This document shows, piece by piece, positions 51,363 through 61,141 of a stretch of 64,000 nucleotides of DNA. Location: contig NZ_CP030771.1 in NCBI RefSeq assembly GCF_006088715.1, positions 5,466,001-5,530,000 of the forward strand. Reading direction: 5' to 3'. The position numbers were made by a program, and so were the translations under genes. Origin of the DNA: Streptomyces sp. YIM 121038 (GTDB lineage Bacteria; Actinomycetota; Actinomycetes; Streptomycetales; Streptomycetaceae). Position 1 is the stretch's first letter. The number at the start of each line of letters is the position of its first letter. The notes below the pieces were generated by a model. It did not search any database. It saw only the letters and a program-made list of their open reading frames with translations, and was not told where the DNA came from.

Positions 51363-52373
51363 CTAGGCGCGCGGCGGGTCGGCCGGATGCGGAGCCAGCA
51401 GCGGCAGCTGCGAGGCCAGGCGCGCCTCGCACAGCTCCACGAGCCGGTCGTAGCCCGCCTTGCCCATCAGCTCGATCAGCTCCGGCCGGTAGGAGACGTA
51501 CACGGGATCGCCCGCCCCGTGCGCCGAGGTCGCCGAGGTGCACCACCAGTGCAGGTCGTGGCCGCCCGGGCCCCAGCCCCTGCGGTCGTACTCGCCGATG
51601 GACACCTGGAGCACCTTGGTGTCGTCCGGCCGCTCGATCCAGTCGTAGGTCCGCCGCACCGGCAGCTGCCAGCACACGTCCGGCTTGGTCTCCAGCGGCT
51701 CCCGGCCCTCCTTGAGCGCCAGGATGTGCAGCGAGCAGCCCGCGCCGCCCGCGAAGCCGGGGCGGTTCTGGAAGACGCACGAGCCGTTGTACGGCCGCGT
51801 CTGGCGCTCGCCGTCCTCGTCCTGCGACACCCAGCCGGTCTCCCGGCCCACGTCGTGGTGCTGCCAGATGTCGGGCGTAAGGCGCTCCACGAAGGTGGCG
51901 ACCCGCTTCTCGTCGTCCTCGTCGGAGAAGTGCGCGCCGAGCGTGCAGCAGCCGTCGTCGGCGCGGCCCGCCTGGATGCCCTGGCAGCCGCTGCCGAAGA
52001 CGCAGGTCCAGCGGGACGTCAGCCACGTCAGGTCGCAGCGGAAGATCTGCTCCTCGTCCGCCGGATCGGGGAACTCCACCCACGCCCGGGGGAAGTCGAG
52101 GCCCTTCTCGTCGTCGGCTGGCACGGCGCCGTCGGCCGCCCTGCGGAGCTTCCGCACGGCCTTGTCGGCGCGGCCGGCCTTACCGGCCTTGTCCTTCTTG
52201 CCCGCCTTGGCCGTCTTCTCGCCCTTCGCTCCCTCGGCTGCCCTGTCCGCCTTGCTCTCCTTGCTCGCCTTGCCGTCCGCGCCGCCGCGCGCGGGCGGCG
52301 CCGACAGGTCCGAGGGCTCCGATGAGCGCGCGGACTTCGTTTTGTCGGCCTTCGCCTTTTTCGTCTTTGGCAC
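51363..52373 (-). CDS. Cys-rich protein with Lys/Ala-rich N-terminal tail
   Basis: This is a 336-residue protein. The first 95 residues are a highly basic low-complexity tail ([44 protein letters not shown]). The globular part has ten Cys, including [48 protein letters not shown] and [25 protein letters not shown]...[10 protein letters not shown]. The spacing suggests a zinc- or iron-binding domain like DUF3109/YkgJ proteins, but I cannot name a function. TACCCT six bases before the GTG suggests leaderless translation. It is divergent from the Ppx/GppA gene. Confidence 0.75.
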   Translation of the reverse strand: MPKTKKAKADKTKSARSSEPSDLSAPPARGGADGKASKESKADRAAEGAKGEKTAKAGKKDKAGKAGRADKAVRKLRRAADGAVPADDEKGLDFPRAWVEFPDPADEEQIFRCDLTWLTSRWTCVFGSGCQGIQAGRADDGCCTLGAHFSDEDDEKRVATFVERLTPDIWQHHDVGRETGWVSQDEDGERQTRPYNGSCVFQNRPGFAGGAGCSLHILALKEGREPLETKPDVCWQLPVRRTYDWIERPDDTKVLQVSIGEYDRRGWGPGGHDLHWWCTSATSAHGAGDPVYVSYRPELIELMGKAGYDRLVELCEARLASQLPLLAPHPADPPRA

Positions 52374-52379
52374 GCCTCC

Positions 52380-52437
52380 AGGGTATGCGTGCTCACACCC
52401 GCCCCGGGACCAGCGAAAGCCGTGAGCGCAGTAGCGT
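52380..52437. promoter_or_regulatory. back-to-back leaderless promoters
   Basis: TACCCT (minus strand, 52385-52380) lies six bases before the GTG at 52373. TAGCGT (plus strand, 52432-52437) lies seven bases before the ATG at 52445. Only 71 bases separate the two start codons, so the -35 regions must interleave. Confidence 0.5.
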
Positions 52438-52444
52438 TCCGTAT

Positions 52445-53377
52445 ATGAGACTCGGTGTCCTCGACGTGGGTTCGAACACGGTGCATCTGCTGGTGGTGGA
52501 CGCCCACCCCGGCGCACGACCGCTGCCCGCGCACTCCCACAAGGCCGACCTGCGCCTTGCCCAACTGCTCGACCCGGCGGGCGCGATCGGCCCCGAAGGC
52601 GTCGATCAGCTCATCGCCACGGTGCGTGACGCCCTCCAGGCCGCCGAGGACAAGGGCGTCGAGGACCTGCTGCCGTTCGCGACCTCCGCCGTGCGCGAGG
52701 CCACCAACGCCGACGACGTCCTCGCCCGGGTGCGCGCCGAGACCGGCGTCGACCTCCAGGTCCTCACCGGCGAGGAGGAGGCCCGGCTCACCTTCCTCGC
52801 CGTCCGCCGCTGGTTCGGCTGGTCCGCGGGCAAGCTGCTCGTCCTCGACATCGGCGGCGGCTCCCTGGAGATCGCGTACGGCATGGACGAGGAGCCCGAC
52901 GCCGCGGTCAGCCTGCCGCTCGGCGCCGGGCGGCTCACCGCCGCGTGGCTGCCGGAGGACCCGCCGGAGCCGGGGGACGTCCGGGCCCTGCGCCGCCACG
53001 TGCGGGCGCAGATCGCGCGGACCGTGGGGGAGTTCAGCCGCCTCGGCAGCCCCGACCACGTCGTGGCCACGTCCAAGACCTTCAAGCAGCTCGCCAGGCT
53101 CGGTGGTGCGGCGCGCTCCACGGAGGGGCTCTACGTGCAGCGCGAGCTGAAGCGGAAGTCTCTGGAGGACTGGGTTCCGCAGCTGGCCGCGATGACCGTG
53201 GGGGAGCGGTCCGAGCTTCCCGGGGTGTCCGAGGGGCGGGCCGGGCAGTTGCTCGCGGGTGCGCTGGTCGCGGAGGGCGCGATGGATCTCTTCGGGGTCG
53301 AGTCCGTGGAGATCTGCCCCTGGGCCCTGCGGGAGGGTGTGATTCTGCGGCGCTTGGACCACTTGCCCGCGCGCTGA
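52445..53377 (+). CDS. Ppx/GppA-family phosphatase
   Basis: This 310-residue ASKHA-fold enzyme acts on polyphosphate or (p)ppGpp. [17 protein letters not shown] (residues 3-19) is the phosphate-1 loop, [11 protein letters not shown] and [14 protein letters not shown] hold the catalytic Glu, and [15 protein letters not shown] is the phosphate-2 motif. It lacks the HD-like C-terminal half found in E. coli Ppx and GppA, resembling the short mycobacterial Ppx1. Which substrate is used cannot be read from sequence. The 3' side carries an inverted copy of the dispersed Streptomyces repeat that probably terminates transcription. Confidence 0.9.
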   Translation: MRLGVLDVGSNTVHLLVVDAHPGARPLPAHSHKADLRLAQLLDPAGAIGPEGVDQLIATVRDALQAAEDKGVEDLLPFATSAVREATNADDVLARVRAETGVDLQVLTGEEEARLTFLAVRRWFGWSAGKLLVLDIGGGSLEIAYGMDEEPDAAVSLPLGAGRLTAAWLPEDPPEPGDVRALRRHVRAQIARTVGEFSRLGSPDHVVATSKTFKQLARLGGAARSTEGLYVQRELKRKSLEDWVPQLAAMTVGERSELPGVSEGRAGQLLAGALVAEGAMDLFGVESVEICPWALREGVILRRLDHLPAR

Positions 53378-53400
53378 TCCCTCACGGGGTGCCCCAGGCC

Positions 53401-53490
53401 CGCCCCTTCCCGATCCCGGGGGCTGCCGCCCCCGTGCCCCCGCCTTTTCGGCGCTCCGCGCCTCGTCCTCAAACGCCGGACGGGCTGAGA
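53401..53490 (-). repeat. inverted copy of the 85-bp Streptomyces intergenic module
   Basis: On the minus strand it reads AGCCCGTCCGGCGTTTGAGG, ACGAGGCGCGGAGCGCC, then GGGGGC-N4-GCCCCC (hairpin 53418-53433) and GGGAAGGGGCGGG. The same order occurs on the plus strand at 61167-61255. It lies just after a gene, fitting a terminator role. Confidence 0.8.
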
Positions 53491-53699
53491 TGGTCGCCGG
53501 TTGCGGCCCGGGGGTGCCGTGCGGCCCGGAAGCCCCGTGAGGGTCCGTACCGGGACCCGACGGGGCAGCCCGCCCCCGGACCCGGCGCGCCCCGGCATCC
53601 TCCTTACGGGCCCGCGGCCCGGATCTGGCGTGCCGCCTCAACAACCGCCACCCTCCGGTGGAGCCACCCGCACCCAAGATCCACCCCACACCGGCCACC
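53491..53699. other. intergenic sequence with no recognised gene
   Basis: About 210 bases between the terminator-like module and a 68-bp tandem repeat. Frames are open on both strands but show no coding bias, motif or ribosome site. Confidence 0.35.
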
Positions 53700-53860
53700 C
53701 CAGCCCGTCCGGCGTTTGAGGACGAGCGCGTCAGCGTGATGAATGGCAACGGCGCCGCAGGGAAGATCCAGCCTGTCCGGCGTTTGAGGACAAGCGCGTC
53801 AGCGCGGTGGGCCACGACGGCGCCGCAGGGAGCATCCAGCCCGTCCGGCGTGAGGGCGAG
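53700..53860 (+). repeat. 68-bp tandem repeat built on the dispersed element
   Basis: CCAGCC(C/T)GTCCGGCGT begins at 53700, 53768 and 53836, giving exact 68-base periods; two copies are full and the third is truncated. Each full copy continues GAGGACGAGCGCGTCAGCG and ends GGCGCCGCAGGGA. It lies upstream of a leaderless gene whose TACGCT -10 is at 53950-53955. Confidence 0.85.
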
Positions 53861-53962
53861 GCGCGGGGCGGCGGGGGCCGAGGCCCCCGGGCCCGGCACG
53901 GGGCCGGGCCGGGCCGGACACCACCTCCCCGCTCCCTCGCAGGGCCCCGTACGCTGTTCCCC

Positions 53963-54787
53963 GTGGTGGAACCAGTCGTGCGCATCCCGGACGCGAAGGT
54001 CGCCCTGTCGACCGCCTCGGTCTATCCGGAGTCGACGGCGACGGCCTTCGAGATCGCGGCGCGCCTCGGCTACGACGGCGTCGAGGTCATGGTGTGGACC
54101 GATCCCGTCAGCCAGGACATCGAAGCCCTGCGCCGCCTCAGCGACTACCACCAGATCCCCATCCTCGCGGTGCACGCGCCCTGCCTCCTGATCACCCAGC
54201 GCGTCTGGTCCACCGACCCCTGGGTGAAGCTCCAGCGCGCCCGGGCCGCCGCCGAGAAGCTGGACGCGTCGACGGTCGTCGTACACCCGCCCTTCCGCTG
54301 GCAGCGCGGCTACGCCCGGGACTTCGTCCAGGGGATCTGGCGGATGGCCGAGGAGACGGACGTGCGCTTCGCCGTGGAGAACATGTACCCCTGGCGCTAC
54401 CGCGACCGCGAGATGCTCGCGTACGCCCCCGACTGGGACGTCACCAAGGACGACTACCGCCACTTCACGATAGACCTCAGCCACACCGCCACCGCCCGTA
54501 CGGACGCCCTGCAGATGGTCGACCGCATGGGCGACCGGCTCGGCCACGTCCACCTCGCCGACGGCAGGGGCTCCGCGAAGGACGAGCACCTCGTGCCCGG
54601 CCGCGGCACCCAGCCCTGCGCCGCGCTCCTGGAGCGCCTCGCCACCTCCGGCTTCGACGGCCACGTGGTCATCGAGGTCAACACCCGCCGCGCCATGTCC
54701 AGCGCCGAGCGCGAGGCCGACCTCGCCGAGGCCCTGGCCTTCACCCGGCTGCACCTGGCGTCGTCGGCGAAGGTGCCGCGCCCGTGA
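53963..54787 (+). CDS. sugar phosphate isomerase/epimerase-like TIM-barrel protein
   Basis: This 274-residue protein belongs to the AP_endonuc_2/xylose-isomerase-like superfamily. Strands and metal-ligand regions include [72 protein letters not shown] (Glu ligand), [11 protein letters not shown] (Asp, His), [10 protein letters not shown] and HVVIEVNTR (Glu). The metal-binding set appears complete, so it is probably an active isomerase, though the substrate is unknown. TACGCT plus seven bases precede the GTG. It overlaps the next gene by GTGA. Confidence 0.85.
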   Translation: MVEPVVRIPDAKVALSTASVYPESTATAFEIAARLGYDGVEVMVWTDPVSQDIEALRRLSDYHQIPILAVHAPCLLITQRVWSTDPWVKLQRARAAAEKLDASTVVVHPPFRWQRGYARDFVQGIWRMAEETDVRFAVENMYPWRYRDREMLAYAPDWDVTKDDYRHFTIDLSHTATARTDALQMVDRMGDRLGHVHLADGRGSAKDEHLVPGRGTQPCAALLERLATSGFDGHVVIEVNTRRAMSSAEREADLAEALAFTRLHLASSAKVPRP

Positions 54788-55416
54788 CGGCGAGCGCCGC
54801 CGCGCCCCGGCGCCGGGGCCGCCCCTCGCGCACCCAGACCGAGCGCGGGCCCGCCACCCGCGAGACGATCCTGGACGCGGCCCGCGACCAGTTCTCCGCG
54901 CACGGCTACGAGAAGACCTCCGTACGTGCCATCGCCAAGGCGGCGGGCGTCGACTCCGCCCTCGTGCACCACTACTTCGGCACGAAGGAGCAGCTCTTCG
55001 CGGCGGCCGTCGAGGTCTCCTTCGCACCCGCGCTGCAGGCCCCGGCCGCGATCCAGGACGGCCCGCTCGACGCCGTCGGCGAGCGTCTGACCCGCTTCGT
55101 CCTCGGTGTCTGGGAGGATCCGGCCACCCGCACGCCGCTGCTCGCGATCGTCCGCTCGGCGGTCAACAACGAGACGGCCGCCGCGGTCTTCCGCCGCCTG
55201 GTCTCCACCCAGCTCCTGTCCCGCATCGCCGGCACCCTCGACCTGCCCGACGCGGAGCTGCGCGCCGAACTGGCGGCGGCCCAGCTGGTGGGCGTCGCGA
55301 TGCTCCGCTACGTCATCCAGGTGGAGCCGCTGGCGTCGGCGGACCTGGAGGAGCTGGTGGCGCGGGTGGCGCCGGTGGTCCAGGGGCATCTGACGGGCTT
55401 CCCGGGACCGGCCTGA
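54784..55416 (+). CDS. TetR-family regulator
   Basis: This is a 210-residue TetR protein with a basic N-terminal arm ([15 protein letters not shown]) and [56 protein letters not shown]. The C-terminal domain ([51 protein letters not shown]) matches the TetR_C family seen in regulators of antibiotic or lipid genes. It is coupled to the isomerase gene by a four-base overlap, so it may sense a product of that enzyme. Confidence 0.9.
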   Translation: MTASAAAPRRRGRPSRTQTERGPATRETILDAARDQFSAHGYEKTSVRAIAKAAGVDSALVHHYFGTKEQLFAAAVEVSFAPALQAPAAIQDGPLDAVGERLTRFVLGVWEDPATRTPLLAIVRSAVNNETAAAVFRRLVSTQLLSRIAGTLDLPDAELRAELAAAQLVGVAMLRYVIQVEPLASADLEELVARVAPVVQGHLTGFPGPA

Positions 55417-55420
55417 CGGC

Positions 55421-55540
55421 GCGTATCCGCCGCGGATCCGCCGCGTACCGGCCGCGTATCCGCCGTGTACCGGCCGCAGATTCGCCGCGGATTCGTCGCG
55501 TATCCGCCGCGGATTCGTCGTAGATCGCCGCGGATCCACG
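55421..55540. repeat. 11-bp tandem array, about eleven copies
   Basis: Units GCGTATCCGCC, GCGGATCCGCC, GCGTACCGGCC, GTGTACCGGCC, GCAGATTCGCC and GCGGATTCGTC follow each other without gaps from 55421, one unit (GTAGATCGCC) being ten bases. The period is one helical turn and not a codon multiple. It starts five bases after the TetR stop codon. Confidence 0.9.
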
Positions 55541-55568
55541 GCAGGGAGCATGAGACGGCCGTCCCGCC

Positions 55569-55610
55569 ATCCGGACACCCTGTCCGGATCTTGGATCATC
55601 GGCGTACGCT
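55569..55610 (+). promoter_or_regulatory. ilvD promoter with palindromic operator
   Basis: ATCCGGACA-N3-TGTCCGGAT (55569-55589) is a perfect nine-base inverted repeat. TGTCCG inside its right arm lies 18 bases before TACGCT (55605-55610), so the palindrome would cover the -35. A repressor bound here would block ilvD. Confidence 0.5.
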
Positions 55611-55623
55611 CGGCCGTGTCGAG

Positions 55624-55695
55624 AGCTGTACCGACAGCTGTACAGGCAGCTGTACCGGCACGCGCATCGACAGCTGTATCGATGGCCGTATCGAG
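55624..55695. repeat. 12-bp tandem array in the ilvD leader
   Basis: Six units based on AGCTGTACCGAC run from 55624 to 55695 (units 4 and 6 degenerate). They contain repeated AGCTGT/ACAGCT self-complementary cores, so the RNA could form alternative short hairpins. The array ends 26 bases before the ilvD ATG. Confidence 0.85.
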
Positions 55696-55721
55696 ATCTG
55701 CCCCTGAAGGAGCGAGCGACG

Positions 55722-57575
55722 ATGCCCGAGCTGAGGTCCCGCACAGTCACCCACGGACGCAACATGGCGGGCGCCCGCGCCCTGATGCGGGCCTCCGGGG
55801 TACCGGGCGCGGACATCGGCCGCAAGCCGATCATCGCCGTCGCCAACTCCTTCACCGAGTTCGTGCCCGGCCACACCCACCTGGCGCCGGTCGGCCGCAT
55901 CGTCAGCGAGGCCGTCCGGGAGGCGGGCGGCATCCCGCGCGAGTTCAACACGATCGCCGTGGACGACGGCATCGCGATGGGCCACGGCGGCATGCTCTAC
56001 AGCCTGCCCTCCCGCGACCTGATCGCCGACTCCGTCGAGTACATGGTGGAGGCCCACTGCGCCGACGCCCTGATCTGCATCTCGAACTGCGACAAGATCA
56101 CGCCCGGCATGCTGATGGCCGCCCTGCGCCTCAACATCCCGACGGTCTTCGTCTCCGGCGGCCCCATGGAGGCGGGCAAGGCGACCCTGGTCAACGGCAC
56201 CGTCCGCAAGCTCGACCTGATCGACGCGATGGTCGACGCGTCGAACGAGAACGTCTCGGACGAGGACATCCTCCGCATCGAGGAGAACGCCTGCCCGACC
56301 TGCGGCTCCTGTTCCGGCATGTTCACGGCCAACTCGATGAACTGCCTGACCGAGGCCATCGGCCTGTCCCTGCCGGGCAACGGCTCGGTGCTCGCCACCC
56401 ACACCGCCCGCAGGGCCCTGTACGAGCGGGCGGGCGCGACGGTCGTCGAGATCACCAAGCGCTACTACGACGGGGACGACGCCTCCGTCCTGCCGCGCAA
56501 CATCGCGACCCACGCCGCCTTCGAGAACGCCATGGCCCTCGACATCGCCATGGGCGGCTCCACCAACACGATCCTGCACCTCCTGGCCGCCGCCCAGGAG
56601 GCCGAGGTCGGCTACGACCTGACCGACATCGACGCCGTCTCGCGCCGCGTCCCCTGCCTGGCCAAGGTCGCCCCGAACGTGGCGCCGCAGGGCACGTACT
56701 ACATGGAGGACGTGCACCGCGCGGGCGGCATCCCCGCGATCCTCGGCGAGCTGTACCGCGGCGGCCTCCTCAACGAGGACGTGCACACCGTCCACTCGCC
56801 CTCCATCAAGCAGTGGCTCGACGCCTGGGACGTGCGCGGCGGCTCCGTGGCCCCCGAGGCCCTGGAGCTGTGGCACGCGGCCCCCGGCTGCAAGCGTTCC
56901 GCCGAGGCCTTCTCGCAGTCCGAGCGCTGGGAGACCCTCGACACGGACGCCGCGAACGGCTGCATCCGCGACGTCGCCCACGCCTACTCCCAGGACGGCG
57001 GCCTCGCCGTCCTCAAGGGGAACCTGGCCGTCGACGGCGCCGTCGTGAAGACCGCGGGCGTCGACGAGTCCATCTGGACCTTCGAGGGCCCGGCCGTCGT
57101 CTGCGAGTCGCAGGAGGAGGCCGTGGAGAAGATCCTGAACAAGCAGGTCAAGGAGGGCGACGTCGTCGTCATCCGCTACGAGGGCCCCAAGGGCGGCCCC
57201 GGCATGCAGGAGATGCTCTACCCCACCTCCTTCCTCAAGGGCCGCGGCCTCGGCAAGGCCTGCGCCCTGGTCACCGACGGCCGCTTCTCCGGCGGTACGT
57301 CGGGCCTGTCCATCGGGCACGCGTCGCCGGAGGCCGCGTCCGGCGGCACCATCGCCCTCGTCGAGGACGGTGACCGCATCCGCATCGACATCCCGGGCCG
57401 CTCGATCGAGCTCCTGGTCGACGACGCCGAGCTGGCCCGCCGCCGCGAGGCCCTCGGCGGCACGTACGCGCCCAAGTCCCGCGAGCGCAAGGTCTCCGCG
57501 GCCCTGCGGGCGTACGCGGCGATGGCGACGAGCGCGGACAAGGGGGCGGTGCGCGACGTGTCGCGGCTGGGCTGA
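55722..57575 (+). CDS. ilvD: dihydroxy-acid dehydratase
   Basis: This enzyme makes the 2-keto acids of valine and isoleucine. The 617-residue enterobacterial-type protein carries Fe-S cysteines in [12 protein letters not shown] and [33 protein letters not shown], and substrate region [18 protein letters not shown]. The C-terminal barrel has [63 protein letters not shown] eleven bases before the ATG sets the start. Upstream lie a palindromic promoter and two tandem arrays, an unusual setting for a housekeeping gene. Confidence 0.97.
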   Translation: MPELRSRTVTHGRNMAGARALMRASGVPGADIGRKPIIAVANSFTEFVPGHTHLAPVGRIVSEAVREAGGIPREFNTIAVDDGIAMGHGGMLYSLPSRDLIADSVEYMVEAHCADALICISNCDKITPGMLMAALRLNIPTVFVSGGPMEAGKATLVNGTVRKLDLIDAMVDASNENVSDEDILRIEENACPTCGSCSGMFTANSMNCLTEAIGLSLPGNGSVLATHTARRALYERAGATVVEITKRYYDGDDASVLPRNIATHAAFENAMALDIAMGGSTNTILHLLAAAQEAEVGYDLTDIDAVSRRVPCLAKVAPNVAPQGTYYMEDVHRAGGIPAILGELYRGGLLNEDVHTVHSPSIKQWLDAWDVRGGSVAPEALELWHAAPGCKRSAEAFSQSERWETLDTDAANGCIRDVAHAYSQDGGLAVLKGNLAVDGAVVKTAGVDESIWTFEGPAVVCESQEEAVEKILNKQVKEGDVVVIRYEGPKGGPGMQEMLYPTSFLKGRGLGKACALVTDGRFSGGTSGLSIGHASPEAASGGTIALVEDGDRIRIDIPGRSIELLVDDAELARRREALGGTYAPKSRERKVSAALRAYAAMATSADKGAVRDVSRLG

Positions 57576-57737
57576 CGCCCCGCCGCGGCGGATCCGGCCC
57601 GCCGCTCACGGGCCGACTGTCCCTGTTTGTCCTGCAACTGGCGTGGCGCGCGGGCGCGTCTATGGTGTGGAGTACATGCCATGGGCGGCCCGCGCCGCCC
57701 GTTTCACGTGGAACACGGGGACACACGGGGGATCACC

Positions 57738-58055
57738 ATGAGCAGCGAAGAACTGACGATGCCCGCGACCGCGGATGTGGCGGACGGGGCGGCACTGACG
57801 ATAGAGGCGGCGACGGCCCGGCGGTACGCGATCGTCGAGGACGTCAACGTCCGCTCGGGCCCCGGCACCGCGTACGACAAGGTCGGCCGCCTCTCCGCGG
57901 GCACCTTCGTCACCATCGGCTGCCAGAAGCCCGGCGAGACGGTGACCGGCCCCACCGGGACGTCGAAGATCTGGGACCGCATCGGCAGCGGACGCTATGT
58001 CTCCGACACCTATGTGCGCACGGGCAGCAACGGCTACGTGGCGCCGCGCTGCTGA
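57738..58055 (+). CDS. SH3-like domain protein without signal peptide
   Basis: This 105-residue protein is almost entirely one bacterial SH3 (SH3_3) domain: YAIVEDVNVRSGPGTAYDKVGRLSAGTFVTIGCQKPGETVTGPTGTSKIWDRIGSGRYVSDTYVRTGSNGYVAPRC. Such domains usually bind peptidoglycan outside the cell, but the first 35 residues are acidic and hydrophilic, with no secretion signal. It may act in the cytoplasm or be exported otherwise. Two Cys could form a disulfide. GGGGGATCACC before the ATG is the ribosome site. Confidence 0.8.
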   Translation: MSSEELTMPATADVADGAALTIEAATARRYAIVEDVNVRSGPGTAYDKVGRLSAGTFVTIGCQKPGETVTGPTGTSKIWDRIGSGRYVSDTYVRTGSNGYVAPRC

Positions 58056-58127
58056 GGGGCGCCGTAACGCTGACCGGCGCCGCTGACCTGTGGTGCTTCC
58101 GGTACGGGAGGCCGCCGGGCCCGGGGT

Positions 58128-60404
58128 TCACCCGGACTTCGGCGGCTTCGCCGTGTCGAACGCGTACACCAGGTTCCCGGCCCCGGTCACGATCGCCGCG
58201 CGGCCCGCGAGGGCGACGCGCGGGCTCGTGCCCACCTCCGCGGAGCCGTTGGCCTTGGGGTCGGCCGTCCAGAGGCGCCTGCCGTCGCGCGGCGCGAGCG
58301 CGGCGACGCGGCCGCTCGCCGAGCTGAAGTACAGCGCCCCGGGCCCGGCGACCGGACCCGACGCCCCCTCCACGCCCGCCTGCCGGGTCCACCGGAGCTT
58401 GCCGGTCACCGCGTCGACCGCGCTGACCTCGCCGTTCTGCTCGGTGAAGTACACCGTCCCGGCGGCCAGGCTCGGGGAGCCGCCGTAGCGCTTCGGCAGC
58501 CGGGCCGTCGTGGCCTTGCCCCGCGCCACGTCCACGTGGACGACCGACTCGTACTCGACGACGCCGATCTCGCCCACCCGCTCCTTGGCCAGGACGAGCC
58601 GTCCGTCGTACGCGCCGAGCACCTGGAGCGGCCCTCGGAGGGCGACCGCCCTGCCGAAGGTCCCGGACGCGGGATCGAGGCCGCGCACCGTGGCGTGCCG
58701 GATCGCGGTGGCCTCCACCTCGGTGGCGGGAGCACACATCACGTGGGCCTGGCCCCCGGCGGTGAGCGGCGAGCAGACGGCGCCCGCCGGGACCGGGGTC
58801 CTCCACAGCACCTTCCCGGAGCGGACCGCGCGGCCCTCGACGTGCGTACGGGCCGCGTTGAGCATGACCACGGTGGAGCCGATCACCTCGGCGTCGTCGG
58901 AACGGCCCGTCACGGCCATCGACTTGCTGCCGAACCGGGCCGACCACAGCTCCTTGCCCCGGGCCGCGTCGAGGGCCACGACCTCGCCGGGGCCCGAGTC
59001 GTCCGGGAGCAGCCGGTAGCCGAGGACCGTGTTCCCGGACACGCCGACCAGATACGTGTTCTGCATGGGGACGCCCGGGTGGTGCGCCGTCCACATCCGG
59101 TGGCCGTCGGCGACGCGGATCCGGGTGGCGATGACACCGCCGCCCCCGCAGTACGCCGAGTCGCCCCGCGGCACGCAGCGCAGCTCGTCCGGGAGCTTCG
59201 CCCCGCCCGGCGGCACCGTCTGCCGCCAGGCCTTGAAACCGTGGGGGAGCGGCGAACCGACCACCGCCATGTTGCGCCCGTTGTCGTCAGGACCGTCTCC
59301 GCCGGGGCCGTCCGCGCCCGGCCTGAGCAGCGCGACACAGCCGGCGATCACGGCGACGCCCAGGACCGCGGCGAGCACGGGCCGCCAGCGGCGGCGCAGC
59401 CGCCCGCCGAGACCACGGGCGGGCGCGGGGCCAGAGCCGTCAGAGGTGCCCGAGCTGTCAGAGGCGCTCGCGGCGCCAGGGGCGCTTGAGGTGCCGGCGG
59501 CGCTCGATGCGCCCGTGGCGCCCGAGGTGTCCGACAGATGGTGCTGCGTGTCCGTGTCCCGCGTCCGGCTTCCGCCGTCCCCGGCCGCCGCCCCGAGGTC
59601 CACCGGCAGGTCCCGCAGCCGGACGAGGAGCTCGTCGATGGTGGGCCGGACGGCGGGGTCCTTGGCGAGGCAGGGCTCGACGGCCGTACGCAGCGCGCCC
59701 GGGACGTCGTCGAGGGTCGGAGCCTCGTGCACGACTTGGTACGCGGTCATGTACGGGCTGTCCGCGTCGAAGGGCCCCTGCCCCGTCGCCGCGTACACCA
59801 GCAGCGTGCCGAGCGAGAAGACGTCCGACGAGGGACCGACACCGCGCGGCGTCTGGAGCTGCTCCGGCGACATGAACGGGGGAGTGCCGATGACCCGCCC
59901 CGTCATCGTCAGCGTCTGCTGGTCGGCGGCGCGCGAGATGCCGAAGTCGATGACGCGCGGCCCTTCGGCGGACAGCACGACGTTCGACGGCTTCAGATCG
60001 CGGTGCACCACGTCGGCGCGGTGGATGTCCCGCAGCGCCTCCGCGAGCCCGATGGCGAGCGTACGCAGCTCCATGCCGACGATGGGACCGCGCTGGGCGA
60101 TGCGCTGGGCGAGCGTGGGGCCCTCTATGTACGCGGTGGCCATCCACGGCTGCTGTGCCTCGGGATCGGCGTCGACCACGGCCGCGGTGAACGCGCCGCT
60201 GACCCGGCGGGCCGCGGCGACCTCCTGCCGGAACCGGATGCGGAACTCCTCGTCGCCCGCGAACTGCTGGTGGATCAGCTTGAGCGCGACCGGCCGCCCC
60301 GACGCCGTACGTGCGAGGAAGACCGTGCCCATGCCACCGGAGCCGAGCCGCGACTCCAGTGGATAGCCACCGATCTCCTCAGGGTCCCCTGAGCGGAGCG
60401 ACAC
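58128..60404 (-). CDS. Ser/Thr protein kinase with extracytoplasmic PQQ-type beta-propeller
   Basis: A 758-residue eukaryotic-like kinase: glycine loop RLGSGGMGTVFLARTASGRPVALKLIHQQ (catalytic Lys near residue 42), catalytic loop VVHRDLKPSNVVLS, IDFGISRAADQQ, and SPEQL in place of APE. An Ala/Ser/Gly-rich juxtamembrane segment leads to one helix (RPVLAAVLGVAVIAGCVALL, near residue 320). The outer part is a PQQ/BamB-like propeller of repeated blades (VVALDAARGKELWSARFG, VSAVDAVTGKLRWTRQAG, VAALAPRDGRRLWTADPK). It probably senses a wall or small-molecule ligand. GGGAGG eight bases before the GTG at 60404 supports this start; GTG at 60455 is possible. Confidence 0.9.
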   Translation of the reverse strand: MSLRSGDPEEIGGYPLESRLGSGGMGTVFLARTASGRPVALKLIHQQFAGDEEFRIRFRQEVAAARRVSGAFTAAVVDADPEAQQPWMATAYIEGPTLAQRIAQRGPIVGMELRTLAIGLAEALRDIHRADVVHRDLKPSNVVLSAEGPRVIDFGISRAADQQTLTMTGRVIGTPPFMSPEQLQTPRGVGPSSDVFSLGTLLVYAATGQGPFDADSPYMTAYQVVHEAPTLDDVPGALRTAVEPCLAKDPAVRPTIDELLVRLRDLPVDLGAAAGDGGSRTRDTDTQHHLSDTSGATGASSAAGTSSAPGAASASDSSGTSDGSGPAPARGLGGRLRRRWRPVLAAVLGVAVIAGCVALLRPGADGPGGDGPDDNGRNMAVVGSPLPHGFKAWRQTVPPGGAKLPDELRCVPRGDSAYCGGGGVIATRIRVADGHRMWTAHHPGVPMQNTYLVGVSGNTVLGYRLLPDDSGPGEVVALDAARGKELWSARFGSKSMAVTGRSDDAEVIGSTVVMLNAARTHVEGRAVRSGKVLWRTPVPAGAVCSPLTAGGQAHVMCAPATEVEATAIRHATVRGLDPASGTFGRAVALRGPLQVLGAYDGRLVLAKERVGEIGVVEYESVVHVDVARGKATTARLPKRYGGSPSLAAGTVYFTEQNGEVSAVDAVTGKLRWTRQAGVEGASGPVAGPGALYFSSASGRVAALAPRDGRRLWTADPKANGSAEVGTSPRVALAGRAAIVTGAGNLVYAFDTAKPPKSG

Positions 60405-60566
60405 CTCTTCGACCTCCCGGTACCGGTCGTCCTCCGTATAACTACCTGCCCGCACAAATTAGCGGCCGGTCCCGGAGGTGGGGCAAGGCGGCCCGCCCTT
60501 CGCCCCGCTCCCGACCGCTCGCGCCGCCGCGGCACGGGGAAGGACGGCCGGGCGATAATCGAGGAC

Positions 60567-61073
60567 GTGAGCGACGAACGACGTACCGAACAGACCGAGG
60601 GCACTCCGGCGGGCCCCCTCCCCGAGCCCATCCGCTTCTTCGGTACGACGTGGCTGGAGCACACCGACGGCTACGCCGCGCGCCGCGTCGGCGTCGCGGC
60701 CGGCTCCCTCGTGGCGGCGGCCGCGGGCTGCCTGGTGCTGCGCTTCGCGTACCAGGGCCTGGAGATCGCGGACGTGGGCACCTTCGTGAACGTGCTGGTC
60801 GTGGTCATGTTCGCCATCTGCAGCGCCATCGCGTTCCGGCGCACGTGGGACGGGTTCTCCAAGCGCCACGACCCGCAGTCGGTGGCGTCCATGCGCAGCC
60901 TGATGACCATCGGCTTCATCGGCTCCCTCCTCGCCTACTTCTTCCGCTCCCTGAAGGAGGCCCCGGGCGAGCGGCTGCATCGCGAGGAGTACGAGACGGC
61001 GCGCGACCAGTACGAGCGCCGCACGAAGCGCCGGGCGGGCAACCCCGCCAAGCGCAAGCGCCGCCAGAAGTAA
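60567..61073 (+). CDS. two-helix membrane protein of unknown function
   Basis: This 168-residue protein has hydrophobic helices at about residues 43-60, 70-88 and 110-122 and a strongly basic, coiled C-terminal end (EEYETARDQYERRTKRRAGNPAKRKRRQK). I do not recognise the family. GATAAT (60554-60559) is followed after seven bases by the GTG, consistent with a leaderless mRNA. It is divergent from the kinase gene and ends at a very strong hairpin. Confidence 0.72.
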   Translation: MSDERRTEQTEGTPAGPLPEPIRFFGTTWLEHTDGYAARRVGVAAGSLVAAAAGCLVLRFAYQGLEIADVGTFVNVLVVVMFAICSAIAFRRTWDGFSKRHDPQSVASMRSLMTIGFIGSLLAYFFRSLKEAPGERLHREEYETARDQYERRTKRRAGNPAKRKRRQK

Positions 61074-61097
61074 GGACCGACCCCACCACCTCCCTCC

Positions 61098-61141
61098 GAC
61101 GGGCTGGAGGGCTGCCGCACGTGGCAGCCCTCCAGCCCGTC
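61098..61141 (+). terminator. 19-bp perfect hairpin terminator
   Basis: GACGGGCTGGAGGGCTGCC (61098-61116) pairs without mismatch with 61123-61141 around a GCACGT loop. Its right arm continues into the dispersed CCGTCCGGCGTTTGAG element, showing that this repeat can supply terminator arms. Confidence 0.85.

Noticed and set aside
55421..55540. CRISPR array
   Set aside because: The 11-bp units are contiguous with no unique spacers and no cas genes are near.
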